From contig QZLH01000101.1 in NCBI GenBank assembly GCA_003833135.1, positions 32,386 to 45,904 on the forward strand: a DNA stretch of 13,519 nt, written 5' to 3'. Positions within the stretch are counted from its first letter, which is position 1. Every line of letters starts with the position of its first letter. Under the pieces are notes generated by a model. The model did no database searches and had not been told where the DNA came from. It saw nothing but the letters and a program-made list of their open reading frames with translations. Source of the stretch: Oehlia diaphana (lineage: Eukaryota > Glomeromycota > Glomeromycetes > Glomerales > Glomeraceae). A program made the translations under genes and the position numbers. Below, piece by piece: positions 1 to 8,303 of the stretch.

Positions 1-124
1 ATAATAAAATAATAGCAAAAATATTAAAAAATTATTGTGATATTATTTTGAGTTATTTTTATAGACCTAGATACAATATAATTACAAAATAATAACAAAA
101 ATATAACAAAAACATTTTGATATA
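1..124. repeat. AT-rich low-complexity edge with a short direct repeat
   Basis: The stretch is almost all A and T. A roughly 21-bp unit at 6-26 recurs at 86-106 with about two mismatches. No coding frame is visible. It borders the broken end of the Tc1/mariner-like fragment on its right. Confidence 0.6.
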
Positions 125-271
125 TTAAATGCATTTTTGTAGTATATTAAAATTATTACAAAAACATTTCAAAAAATTGACCATTTTTAGTAAAGTAGTT
201 ATTCCAGTTTTCCAGGCGCCAACAACTTTTCCACGTTCAAGGATTGAAAGTTCCTTAGTTTTATGTGGCAT
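125..271 (-). pseudogene. Tc1/mariner-like transposase N-terminal fragment (48 codons)
   Basis: On the minus strand an ATG at 271 opens a 48-codon frame ending at TAA (125-127). It starts MPHKTKELSILERGKVVGAW, followed by TGITTLLKMVNF. The ERG-x-(I/V)VG-x-W pattern followed by a Leu/Ile-spaced stretch is typical of the first helix-turn-helix of Tc1/mariner transposases, which binds the element's terminal repeats. Full proteins of that superfamily run to some 340 residues with a DDE/DDD core. None of that core is present, so this is a 5' remnant running into AT-rich sequence. The family call rests on pattern recognition of a short segment; another HTH transposase is possible. Confidence 0.45.
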
Positions 272-355
272 ATTTGTTTATGAAAAGGCTTGGCAATACG
301 TGGCAAAAAACTAGAGGAAAATTGATAACAAAATGATCGATATAACAGGTTTTAA

Positions 356-611
356 CTGTAAACAAATAAATGATGGGTAATCACATGACTGGATACTTTT
401 TTCCGGGTACTGTACTTCCATATAAAACTTTTTTTTGAAGACCTCCCAGGTTCAGGACCATTATACCGTCTTTTTTTATGTTATTGAACTTAGTGAAGTA
501 CTTTCACCGCTGATGTCAGATATACTGCTAGTCCTAGATAGAACAAGTAAAAAAACTGCTAGTTTCTCCAGTCTCTTGGCTATCTTCATCTTGTTCTTGA
601 GAGTAATTCAT
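356..611 (-). pseudogene. Possible zinc-finger (BED-like) transposon protein fragment
   Basis: On the minus strand an ATG at 611 begins a Gln/Glu/Ser-rich segment (MNYSQEQDEDSQETGE). A frameshift leads to a Ser-rich segment (SRTSSISDISGESTSL) and then TWEVF (Trp codon 446-448) and a C-D-Y-P motif (Cys codon 383-385). Between them are three in-frame stops (TAA, TAA, TGA), so the fragment is broken. A disordered acidic/Ser-rich N-terminus followed by W-x-V-F and then a Cys resembles the start of BED-type zinc fingers in hAT-like transposases, but the later Cys/His ligands are not visible. The 67-residue plus-strand frame over the same bases starts at TTG and looks like a shadow. Confidence 0.25.
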
Positions 612-1418
612 TTTTTTATTTTAATTTTTAAGGGATGAAAAATTAGGAAATTTGAGAATAGGAAATTAAGAAATAAGACCAATGTACGTGATAAAAGATT
701 TTTAGAGAAAATATAATGAAAGTAAAGCTATAAGGGAAATTAAAATTATCAGACAAAAGTAAAAATAGTTGTTACTTTTAGTTTATATAAGTCTCAGAGT
801 GAAGATTCAAAAGAATTGAGAGACATGAATAAAAAAAGATTCAGATTATCAGACGATAAATAAATGTATTAGATCATGTGATTTGAATCTGGATAATTAG
901 ATCATTCGATTAATCGATCATTAATTTTAACAAATCGACTGCCATAATCAATTATATAAATCCAGATTATGATGATTACGGATTGACCAATTTGGACCTC
1001 TAACTGAGATTTATATAGGGTTATATCTCAACTATGCTAATTTTATATTTATATGCATATGCACAATACCTTGGCTAAATCATGAAACGATCAGCCAAAC
1101 AGATTCTATATAGCTAAAAAAAGAAATATCATAACTGAATACCATGTCACCAGGGCATAGTATTCTTTTTTTATTGCTTTAGCACCTCTGGCCAGGACTA
1201 TCATAACCCGCAAATCAAGAGAATTTTATATTCACATACATGTAGATTAATTTATACAGTATTACATTATTTATATATCATTTTTGCAGATGTATTTAAA
1301 AAGGAGAAAGGGTTGATACAGCCAAACTTTTATTATTATTTATGTATAATTACTCAAAAATGAAAATGCTGGACATGCATGTTCGCTAATTGCGCATTAA
1401 TATAGTGCAGTAACTAAT
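612..1418. other. Non-coding AT-rich stretch downstream of the double-RING pseudogene
   Basis: No convincing reading frame is seen on either strand. A 9-bp inverted repeat (AATCTGGAT near 885, ATCCAGATT near 960) hints at an eroded MITE but is too short to define one. A 23-bp block at 1174-1196 resembles 4346-4368 (about 19 of 23 positions). Both blocks lie 3' of related minus-strand pseudogenes, so they may be remnants of a shared downstream region. Confidence 0.45.
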
Positions 1419-2175
1419 TTAATTCTGTTCTGCTCTCAAAACTCTGGCAATAACACGGTCAATATTAGTATCAGACAAATTTAAAATAAACCTCGCAGAA
1501 AAAGACCTAATTCGTTCTATTTTTGATTTGCCAATACTATTAAAAAGCTTATAGGCTTTTTCAGATCTCTTTTTCCTCTTTCACAAAACTTCATCAGAAA
1601 ATTTTGTTTCAGGAATTTGTTTTCTAACTTCTTCTTCAACAAGAACCTTTTTTCCGTCCTTACTATAGCTGGATTTTAATTCCATGTATCACAAATATAA
1701 AGCTTCTCCAAAGGCAAAATATTGATTGATGACATTCTATGTTGCATCTTTATTTTTTTTCTCAGCATGGTCTATCATATCAGAGAGATATAAAAATTTC
1801 ATTCAGCTTGACGTTCCAGTATTTGATGAAGTATCCAGTGCATTTATTTCTTTCAGAACTTTACCAATATCGAGGGTATTAGTTAACAGCTCTTTGATAA
1901 GCTTTTTCAACATAGTAGAAACATCATCCTTCTTTTTCTTGCTGGAGGACTTCTTGGCAGTAGATTCCTGAGTGCATTTTTTCTGCACGGTATTCTAAGT
2001 CAGTTCTACTGAAAATAATTTCAAATCTTTGGCTGAACAGGTAGGACACTTTTTACAAGGATTATTAATACAGTCATAGTGCACAGTGTAGTATATCAAA
2101 CTAGATAGAAAATTAATTAATAATTAGACATAGGTATCTTAGTATTTTAGACGTATAGAAAATGGCATAGTAAGT

Positions 2176-2288
2176 CATGTAATGATCAATCCAAATGATC
2201 AACTCAAATGATTGACACTGATGATAAACAATTTATTTATATCAATAAATTTGTTTATACTGATCATTGTATTGATCATTGTATTAAT
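2176..2288. repeat. Foldback rich in AATGATCAAT, with a hairpin core
   Basis: The left side carries repeated ATGATCAA-type words and the right side TGATCATTGTAT words in inverse order. The core GATAAACAATTTATTTA (2223-2239) pairs with TAAATTTGTTTATAC after a short loop. It is likely a small non-autonomous foldback element; its ends are approximate. Confidence 0.5.
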
Positions 2289-2610
2289 TAACTTCTGGAC
2301 AAGAGTATAACTATAATCAGAGAACCAATTAAATAAGATTAGTCATATAAATTTAAGGGTAATTGAGATTAATATTTAAAGATTAGAAATTTGACTTGAA
2401 TAAAATTATTATCGATCAGATAAAAATTTGAAAAAGTAAAAAGATAAAATTTTCACCCTTATTATTATTATTTTGAATTTATTGAATTTTATTACTAACA
2501 AACATGATTCAACCATAATTTATTTACAGAATTTCTATTTGAAAGTTGTGAAAGGCATAAACCTTTTGGATATTATTAGTCTAAAAAAACAACATTTTTA
2601 TTTTTGATTT

Positions 2611-2743
2611 ACACAGGTCGAAAAGTAAAAAATCAGGCATCAATCAGTCACCAATCGGGCACCAATCAGTCACCAATCAGCTACCTGATTGATGCCCAAT
2701 TGGTAACTGATTGATGCCTGATTTTTCACTTTTCGACTTGTGT
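2611..2743. mobile_element. 133-bp palindromic MITE, CACAGGTCGA-end family
   Basis: The element is a near-perfect inverted repeat. The left end CACAGGTCGAAAAGT matches the reverse complement of the right end with a G/A difference, and the arms run about 58 bp with five mismatches, all transitions. The arms contain sub-repeats of CAATCAGTCACC. If the ends are taken as CACAGG...CTTGTG, each side is flanked by TTA, a possible 3-bp target duplication of the kind made by PIF/Harbinger or CACTA-type elements. No coding capacity. It shares its ends with 7941-8303. Confidence 0.75.
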
Positions 2744-3245
2744 TATTCTGACCTTTAATAATGAACTATTAAATCAAGCACATTAATATTAAGTTCTGAC
2801 CCAATACATGAATTTTCATGTATAATGAGGTATGTCAGTGTCAGTGGTATCCTTCAACGGCATGCTTATACAACAAAAAGACAGTATCTTTCATAAATTC
2901 TATAGAAATCTCTTCAGAGCATTTCTCACATATAGGGTGTTAGATTTGTCTGCTAGAAAGTTCTAAGTCATCCATATTTAGGGTTGGTTGTTTGATTAGA
3001 AGTTTCTTTAGCGACCTCAATAGTCTTAAACGATCTTTGTTTCTCATCTGATAATAGTATGTTCATGAGTGTTACATTGCCATTAAGATTTATGTTATTG
3101 GATCAGATTATCTTCCCTCTTTTGATATAACTGGCGAACTCAAAACAACTTTTTTACCCATCAAATTAGTTAAAGCCAAAGTTCCACTAGATAGTGATGA
3201 TTACGAACCTCTTCTAATAGAATTTGGGACCACAATAATATAGTA

Positions 3246-3573
3246 TTCTGATCCTAAATCTGATAAATCCAGATTGATCCTTCAATCCAGATTGAAGTCA
3301 AATATCTGTATCCTATATTTTTAGGTAGATGGATCTGTTAATAAATCCAGATGGTAATCCTAGGATATTGATCCAGATGATATAATTTTTTCATGTTTTG
3401 AATAAAGATAGATAATGGTTAACAAGAATATTACAAAAATTCTATAGGATGAATCTGGATAGATCCTAAATTAAGGATAGATCCGTAGAAATTCGAATAA
3501 TCTGTGAAATTTTTGGATTTAACTTCAGCCATTCAGATTGGATCTGGATGGTTTTTCAGATATAGGATCAGAT
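3246..3573. mobile_element. TA-flanked MITE (copy 1 of 2)
   Basis: The terminal inverted repeats read TCTGATCCTAAATCTGATAA at the left and, reverse-complemented, TCTGATCCTATATCTGAAAA at the right. TA dinucleotides at 3244-3245 and 3574-3575 fit a TA target duplication as in Tc1/mariner elements. The element sits inside the minus-strand double-RING gene; its right terminal repeat supplies the TGA at 3568-3570 that truncates the first-RING frame. A second copy lies at 10599-10943. It is non-coding and non-autonomous. Confidence 0.8.
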
Positions 3574-3870
3574 TACTATAATAATAATGATATTCTTTTC
3601 ACAGTTGGAAAATAGGCATGTATTGAGTTTGGTATGTAGAAGTTGCTTCTTGATACATGGTCTGTAAAAAATATGTCCGTAAGAGAGGATGGTAAATACT
3701 TTGATGGGTGATGTTAAAATATTGTTTGTATACTCAGAGCATTGCTCTAGCTCTGAAATTTCTTTATTCTCAACCATATCATCCTTAAAATACTTCAGGA
3801 TGTTATAAGTTATATTCCTATAATTAATAAGAAATGGTTTACAAGGTTTCATAATCTTACTTTTTTCTCT

Positions 3871-3897
3871 ACCACCACCACCACCATCATCATCATA
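3871..3897. repeat. Trinucleotide microsatellite encoding an Asp/Gly run
   Basis: Five ACC/CCA triplets followed by four CAT/TCA triplets on the plus strand. On the minus strand they encode the Asp-Asp-Asp-Gly(5) run between the N-terminal part and the first RING-like finger of the pseudogene. It is likely to vary in length between copies. Confidence 0.8.
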
Positions 3898-4170
3898 ATA
3901 AATTAGGTCATCTAAGTCATCGTAATCATTAGTAGTACTCAGATTTTTGATAAGTGGGCAGGTATGGAGAATCAAGAGAGCACTCTTGTGGTCAGCTATC
4001 TTGCTGGCTAAAGCTAAAGATGGTTTTTTATAGCATTTGTAAATTTTGTAAGAGAAAACATTTCCCAGATTTTCACTAGTAATTATGCACTGCATTTCGT
4101 CATTCTGTTAATCATTCTGCAAATCAATAAAAATGACTTCATGATAAGCATAGATATCCCCAATCCTATA

Positions 4171-4485
4171 TGTGAAATATTAATTGCTAGAAAAATATTC
4201 ATATCCAAATATTATTTTATTAATATGATAATAACGTGACCAGAGATATGACATGTGAAAATAAAGTTGAAAAAATAATGCAAATATATATGCTAATCTT
4301 ATGTCATACAGTCCCTATTCTTCAGCATAAATTTTACCAGCACATTTGCCTTAGCACCTTCAGCCAGGTGATTAGGTTTAGAATACTGCAGTCTCTTTTA
4401 GATAAGCCACCCATATGATTTGAATAAAAGATATGATAATTCAGTCTATGCGAATATGTGATTTCGCTTGATAATTCTTTTGCTT
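4171..4485. other. Spacer between two related minus-strand pseudogenes
   Basis: No convincing coding frame; the 60-codon plus frame at 4236-4418 has no recognisable features. A 23-bp block at 4346-4368 resembles 1174-1196, each lying 3' of a related pseudogene. An acceptor-like CACATATAG on the minus strand near 4168 could mark an upstream intron of the double-RING gene. Confidence 0.4.
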
Positions 4486-5115
4486 TTAGCGCTTTCAGCA
4501 GGCGGTTACCAAAGAGATAATAGAATTCATTATTGGGAAGGTTTTTCTTTCGTATTCTCTATCATGATAATAATAACCTCTATCACATTCACTATATTCA
4601 TTACATCTACTGTATCCATCATCATCTGAATCATCTGGCATCTTTTCATTCATTTCTTTCACTGACTGTGGTATGGAATCAAAATATGCACAATTCTTCA
4701 CACAATCTTCTAATATCATTTTATAGTAATTGTCCTCAGCTTCAAGCAAATTGCTTAGGCTGGCTTTTTTGAAATCATTAGAAGAATTAGAGATATGGGC
4801 TAATGAAATAGGTGTAGTTGATTCCTTTGGAGGCAAGACCTCTAATACATTATTCTGATCGGATTCCTCTAGGACCTCGTCATCTTGTTCTTCATCTTCA
4901 GCTTCATCAGTGAATTTCATATTGGGTTTTTCAGTAAAGTGATCTATAATTATTTGAATCTGAAGATCAGTAAATTTTGAAATAGTATCTGCACTATATA
5001 TTTTTATATATTAAAACTTGTCCATTCCTATTTTTTTGAATAAATCATCAATTTTCAAAGCTTTCTGTGTTTACCTACATAAATTTTGTGCTTGGTATTT
5101 AGGTTTTAACAGAAT
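4486..5115 (-). pseudogene. 3' part of a second gene sharing the double-RING C-terminal module
   Basis: On the minus strand an open segment from about 5115 carries TQKALKIDDLFKKIGMDKF, a TAA, then YIKIYSADTISKFTDLQIQ and DHFTEKPNMKFTDE. An ATG at 4920 opens 141 codons: an acidic stretch (DEAEDEEQDDEVLEESD), a Ser/Ala region, an Asp-rich stretch and a Tyr/Arg-rich tail ending MNSIISLVTAC. A TGA at 4495 precedes Lys-Arg and a TAA at 4486-4488, so the TGA probably replaced an Arg codon (CGA). The LF-x2-IG-x2-K(I/F)-x2-I and SA-x2-I spacing matches the end of the 1419-4170 pseudogene (LFNSIGKSKIERIRSFSARF), so the two are paralogous in this module. This copy continues with an acidic extension the other lacks. 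The 4920 ATG is probably internal. Function unknown. Confidence 0.55.
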
Positions 5116-5401
5116 TAATAGAACTCATATATTGGAATGAAACGTCATACTATAGTTTTACAGTAATAAAATCATAAATTTATTTTTTCTCCAATTAACC
5201 TATTGTTAAGCAATGACACATTGATCAAACATCATGCTTAGTAAACTCAAATTTTATTCTTTATTATTTTCAAAAATTTCGCAAATAAAAGCAGAATTAT
5301 ATTTTTTTTGCAATTTTGTATTTTTTAAATTCTATCTTTACATCAGAAATAAAATAAATCAAATAAAAAAAATACCCACAAGTACAAATATTACATTAAG
5401 A
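5116..5401. other. AT-rich spacer downstream of the three-exon gene
   Basis: No coding frame is seen. On the minus strand this is immediately 3' of the stop codon at 5402-5404; an AATAAA word (plus TTTATT at 5253-5258) could be a polyadenylation signal, but such words are expected by chance here. Confidence 0.35.
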
Positions 5402-6602
5402 TTATGATTTGTATTTATATACATTTCCATCATCATCAACAAACCATGGTAAACCATCATCTGATTCCCTTGGCCACAATATTTGACATGCATCTTCCCA
5501 ATGAAATAATCTACCATAACAATCCATAAAAACCATTCCATAATCAACCTCTCCAATGACTATAATATGGTTAAAACCAAATTCTGCAACACGCTCCATA
5601 TAATCAGTAAGTTCAAAAAGTTTTTGGGATCGCGACTACTAAAGGAAAAATCATAGCCAAAAGTAAGTGCCATTCACCAACGATCTTGTTCCCTTACAAA
5701 TGTTTCTACAACCATGAGTGAATCACTGCAACCTTGTGAAGAGATATCATTTTTACCACAATTTGATATAATAGATACAAGCTCTTGATCATAAGAGGTT
5801 GGCCCAACTTCTTGGGCAGGATTAGGGTGTGGGAGAACAAGACGACACAATTTATTTTCCCACATAACGCTTTCCATATTGCCGATTTGGCACAGTTTTC
5901 CAAAGGATGCTTGCAAAGATTTAATTATTCTAAAGTTAGGGCAATATGTGAGACCCATTATGGCATCCTTATCATGTTTACTCTCGACTGTATTGCTGAT
6001 TTGGTGTTGTTTATCATTTCCTTTTTGGATGTTTTCCTGCAATGGACTGAGGCACTGAACATGTATCTTACTATCTTCTCCTCCTCTCGTGAGTATTCCT
6101 ATGTTAGGTTTACAGTGTGAGCATGGTATCCCATTTTCAGTTCCATCTTCATTATCATTTCCTCCAACTCTTCCAGTTTTTTCAAAAGATATGCAATTTT
6201 CTTTCTGTCTTCTACTATTTTGAATTCGGTCTAAGTGTGATAGGTCCAGAGAAGTGACATTACATTCCACACAGTTATTAGTAAGATCTGTCAAAAGTCT
6301 GGTAGGTCTACCAATTTCCCTGTAAGGCCATATGGAATTACTATCTTCTGGTACCTATATAAATATACTTTGCATTTAATAAAGAACAGAATGACTTTTT
6401 TTATATGGTAAAATATCAATAAATACTTGAAAATGTAAATGAAGTTTACAATTAAGGTTCTCATCCATAATTCATTTAATTTTTTATATCACTCTTCTTC
6501 TGGCAGTTCAAGATTTTCCAACCACCTTATAAATAAGTATTATTAATCTAAATATCACTTTATGACATACTTTAAAACTTTTGTTTCTTCGGCTATTTCC
6601 AT
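5402..6602 (-). pseudogene. Three-exon gene of unknown function with three lesions
   Basis: I do not recognise the product. The gene reads as exon 1 (6602-6571, ATG, MEIAEETKVLK), a 45-nt intron (6570-6526, GTATGT...AAG), exon 2 (6525-6450, WLENLELPEEE then TGA, YKKLNELW), a 95-nt intron (6449-6355, GTAAAC...TATAG) and exon 3 from 6354 (VPEDSNSIWPYREIGRP). Exon 3 contains Cys pairs (CVEC, CSHC) early on, then 226 codons to a TGA at 5674-5676, after which the same frame continues MALTFGYDFSFSSRDPK. A one-base loss in an A run (5621-5625) shifts to the frame ELTDYMERVAEFGFNHI and GEVDYGMVFMDCYGRLFHWE, ending at TAA 5402-5404. About 353 residues would result if intact. Both TGA codons follow contexts where Trp (TGG) fits. 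Few lesions suggest recent inactivation or, for the A run, a sequence error. The apparent start near 6294 is TTG and not a real start. Confidence 0.6.
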
Positions 6603-6880
6603 AATTAGATAAAAAGGAATGGAACGGAAAAAAATAGAAAAAAAAGACAGATTAGATAGTGTAATGATTAGCTTTTTATAATCATACTGATGTAATAATG
6701 TAATAATGATGTCACTTTTAAATTATTGAGACACAGTGAAAATTAATTTTTGCTAACGTAAGAAAATTTAACACTAAAGATTACTAAGAGGTTGTAATTT
6801 CAGCATAATTAGTCTAAGTCCCTCACAAATTTGAATTTATTGCTTGAAGTGAAGCAAGTAAGACAATATTTCAACTTATC
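6603..6880. other. Spacer upstream of the three-exon gene
   Basis: No convincing reading frame. It would hold the promoter of the minus-strand gene starting at 6602 and the 3' end of the next minus-strand pseudogene, whose frame may continue past its first TAA at 6881-6883. No clear TATA element can be told apart from the AT-rich background. Confidence 0.35.
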
Positions 6881-7825
6881 TTAGGAATACAACTTTGCTA
6901 ATTCAGGATCATAAGGGAACTGATTTCTATTTTTGCAGTACCATTTGCCATGTAATTCATAATTCCTATATTTTCCATTGCAAATAGTACATGGTGAGCT
7001 TCATAGCTAAGGTGATGTAAATTATAATTATCAATTCTTCTGAAATTATTTCAGAATTTCAAGTATGTGAAATTAGTGTTCTGAACAATTCGAGTTGAGT
7101 CAAGTTATATGTAAACTCAATTTGACTCAAGTTAAATCGAATTGAGTCAAGTTGAGTTAAAATTATAAAAAATATGGACTTGACTCAATTCGAGTTGAGT
7201 TAGCCGTTAAACTGAATCGAGTCGAGTCAAATTAAATCATGTGATTTTCTTTTGGCTATACCGATCATTTCCTTTTTAGTGATAGTCATTTCACAAAATT
7301 CCATTTTTGTAATTTTCAAAAAAATTTCATCTTGAATTTGTGTAACAAAATTCCAAAAAAGAAAATTCCATAATTTTGGCTGAAATTATGTTACTTCAGC
7401 TTAACTTGACTTGACTTAATTTATTAAATTATTAACTTGACTCGATTTGATTTGATTATAATATTCAACTTAAACTCGATTTGACTTGACTTGACTTGAC
7501 CAACTTGTGAGTCAACTCAACTTATTTTAGAGTACTATATGAAATGCTCTAACACAGTTCTGATAATTAATTCTGGATCAGGTTTGGCTTTGAAAGTGAT
7601 AAGCTTGAAATTAGAGGCTTGAGATTTTTCTGATATACTTGTCATGACTTCTGATAATTGCCATAGCTCATTTCCAGTTTCTTTTTTATATCTTTTATAT
7701 AAATTAGAACAAATCTTATCTGTTAAAATGCTTGGTAACCCACTTAATTTGGCATGCTAATTCAGATATTCAGCGATTAGTATTTTATCAAACTTGGTCA
7801 CTTTTCTTTTTATATGACTGCAAAC
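6881..7825 (-). pseudogene. Broken gene with a Cys-pair (zinc-ribbon-like) segment, split by a foldback
   Basis: On the minus strand a frame runs from about 7825 (SHIKRKVTKFDKILIAEYLN), has a TAG, continues HAKLSGLPSILTDKICSNLY, KRYKKETGNELWQLSEVMTS and later PDPELIIRTVLEHF, and stops at 7535-7537. The GAGTC-rich foldback (7088-7525) follows. Beyond it a further segment reads SSPCTICNGKYRNYELHGKW, then Y-C (6935-6940), ending PYDPELAKLYS and TAA at 6881. C-x2-C is at 6980-6991 and W-Y-C at 6935-6943, reminiscent of a zinc ribbon. Joining the two sides into one gene is inference from orientation, spacing and protein-like composition. Family unknown; a DNA-processing protein of a mobile element is one possibility. 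Confidence 0.4.
7088..7525. repeat. Foldback built of GAGTCAAGTT/AACTTGACTC repeats
   Basis: The left part (7088-7235) is made of GAGTCAAGTTGAGT-type words and the right part (7400-7525) of AACTTGACTTGACT-type words, so the ends can pair over a long distance. The centre (7236-7395) holds repeated AAAATTCCA words. It is non-coding and interrupts the minus-strand pseudogene on either side. It looks like a non-autonomous foldback whose arms have become a short tandem array. Confidence 0.65.
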
Positions 7826-7940
7826 AATTTAAATCCTTTTTTTTTCATCAATTTGAAAAAAAATTAATTCATGATATGTGAGTCAACTGCAAAAAAATGT
7901 TGATCATTATTATAAATTAACGGTGATAATAGTTGTTATT

Positions 7941-8303
7941 CACAGGTCGAAATTAGTTAAATAGGGTATCAATAAGTTATCAATAGGTTATCAATCAGCT
8001 ATCAATAGGCTAACCTTTTGGTAGCCTATTGAACTTGCGCCATAATCTATCACTAATCGGGTAGGCTGATTGATAACCTATTGATAACCTATTAATACCT
8101 TATTGATAACCAATTTGATAAAAATACCAATAAGATACTAATAGGTTATCAATAAGTTATCAATTGGCTAACAATCAGCCTGCCTGATTGGTGACGGATT
8201 ATGGCACAAGTTCAATAAGCTACTAATAGGGTAGCCTATTAATAGCCGATTGATAACCTATTGATAACCTATTGATACCCTATTTAACTAATTTTGACCT
8301 GTG
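7941..8303. mobile_element. 363-bp near-perfect foldback MITE, CACAGGTCGA-end family
   Basis: The left end CACAGGTCGAAATTAGTT is matched by the reverse complement of the right end, and pairing continues through almost the whole element (arms about 175 bp, tiny loop around 8120). The arms are filled with 10-bp TATCAATAGG-type subrepeats. Both sides are flanked by ATT (7938-7940 and 8304-8306), a possible 3-bp target duplication. The ends match those of 2611-2743, so both belong to one family although interiors and sizes differ. No coding capacity; transcripts would fold into a long double-stranded RNA. Confidence 0.8.

Larger units (their letters stand above)
2082..2855. mobile_element. Composite insertion splitting the second RING finger
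   Basis: The minus-strand finger breaks after K-H-A-V (2856-2870) and resumes with H-Y-D-C (His codon 2079-2081). The 774 bp between have no coding character and hold a foldback near 2176-2288 and a 133-bp palindromic element at 2611-2743. No single terminal repeat pair bounding the whole block is obvious, so it is probably a stack of insertions, or an intron that collected them (an acceptor-like TTTTCTATCTAG lies at the minus-strand 3' end, near 2101). Confidence 0.5.
1419..4170 (-). pseudogene. Decayed double-RING zinc-finger gene, split by two insertions
   Basis: Read on the minus strand, the frame enters near 4170 (IGDIYAYHEVIFIDLQND), has a TAA, then an ATG at 4095 opens 175 codons to a TGA at 3568-3570. 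That part carries an Asp/Gly run and a RING-like half-finger (Cys codon 3739-3741; LSYGHIFYRPC; NTCLFSNC). After the MITE at 3246-3573 the frame resumes (VVPNSIRRGS), with frameshifts, to a second finger beginning C-E-K-C at 2919-2930 and ending KHAV at 2856. Past 2082-2855 the same finger continues as HYDCINNPCKKCPTC. Next come a Lys/Ser-rich linker and a helical C-terminal region ending SIGKSKIERIRSFSARFILN and RVIARVLRAEQN, with TAA at 1419-1421. The last 680 bp keep one frame with five stops (1995, 1803, 1737, 1689, 1581). RING proteins are usually E3 ubiquitin ligases; that role for the ancestor is inference. Confidence 0.65.

Noticed and set aside
840..1020. A further copy of the TCTGATCC MITE
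   Set aside because: Only a 9-bp inverted repeat and scattered words (AATCCAGATTAT) match; ends and flanks cannot be defined.
1803..1988. A 61-codon minus-strand ORF treated as a separate small gene
   Set aside because: It begins with GTG, and the same frame continues upstream through a TAG into the HYDC...CPTC finger and downstream through a TGA. It is one slice of the larger pseudogene.
5635..5673. A 39-nt intron (GTGAAT...CTTTAG) removing the TGA at 5674-5676 in the three-exon gene
   Set aside because: The sequence inside reads as protein (MALTFGYDFSFS) in frame with both sides and is very short for an intron; a Trp-to-stop change is simpler. Not fully excluded.
5785..6120. A 111-codon plus-strand ORF
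   Set aside because: It is antisense to exon 3 of the minus-strand gene, which has far more protein-like composition and consistent splice sites.
7941..8303. CRISPR-like array, because TATCAATAGG-type words recur with short spacing
   Set aside because: The words lie in two inverted arms of one palindrome, have no unique spacers, and the context is eukaryotic.
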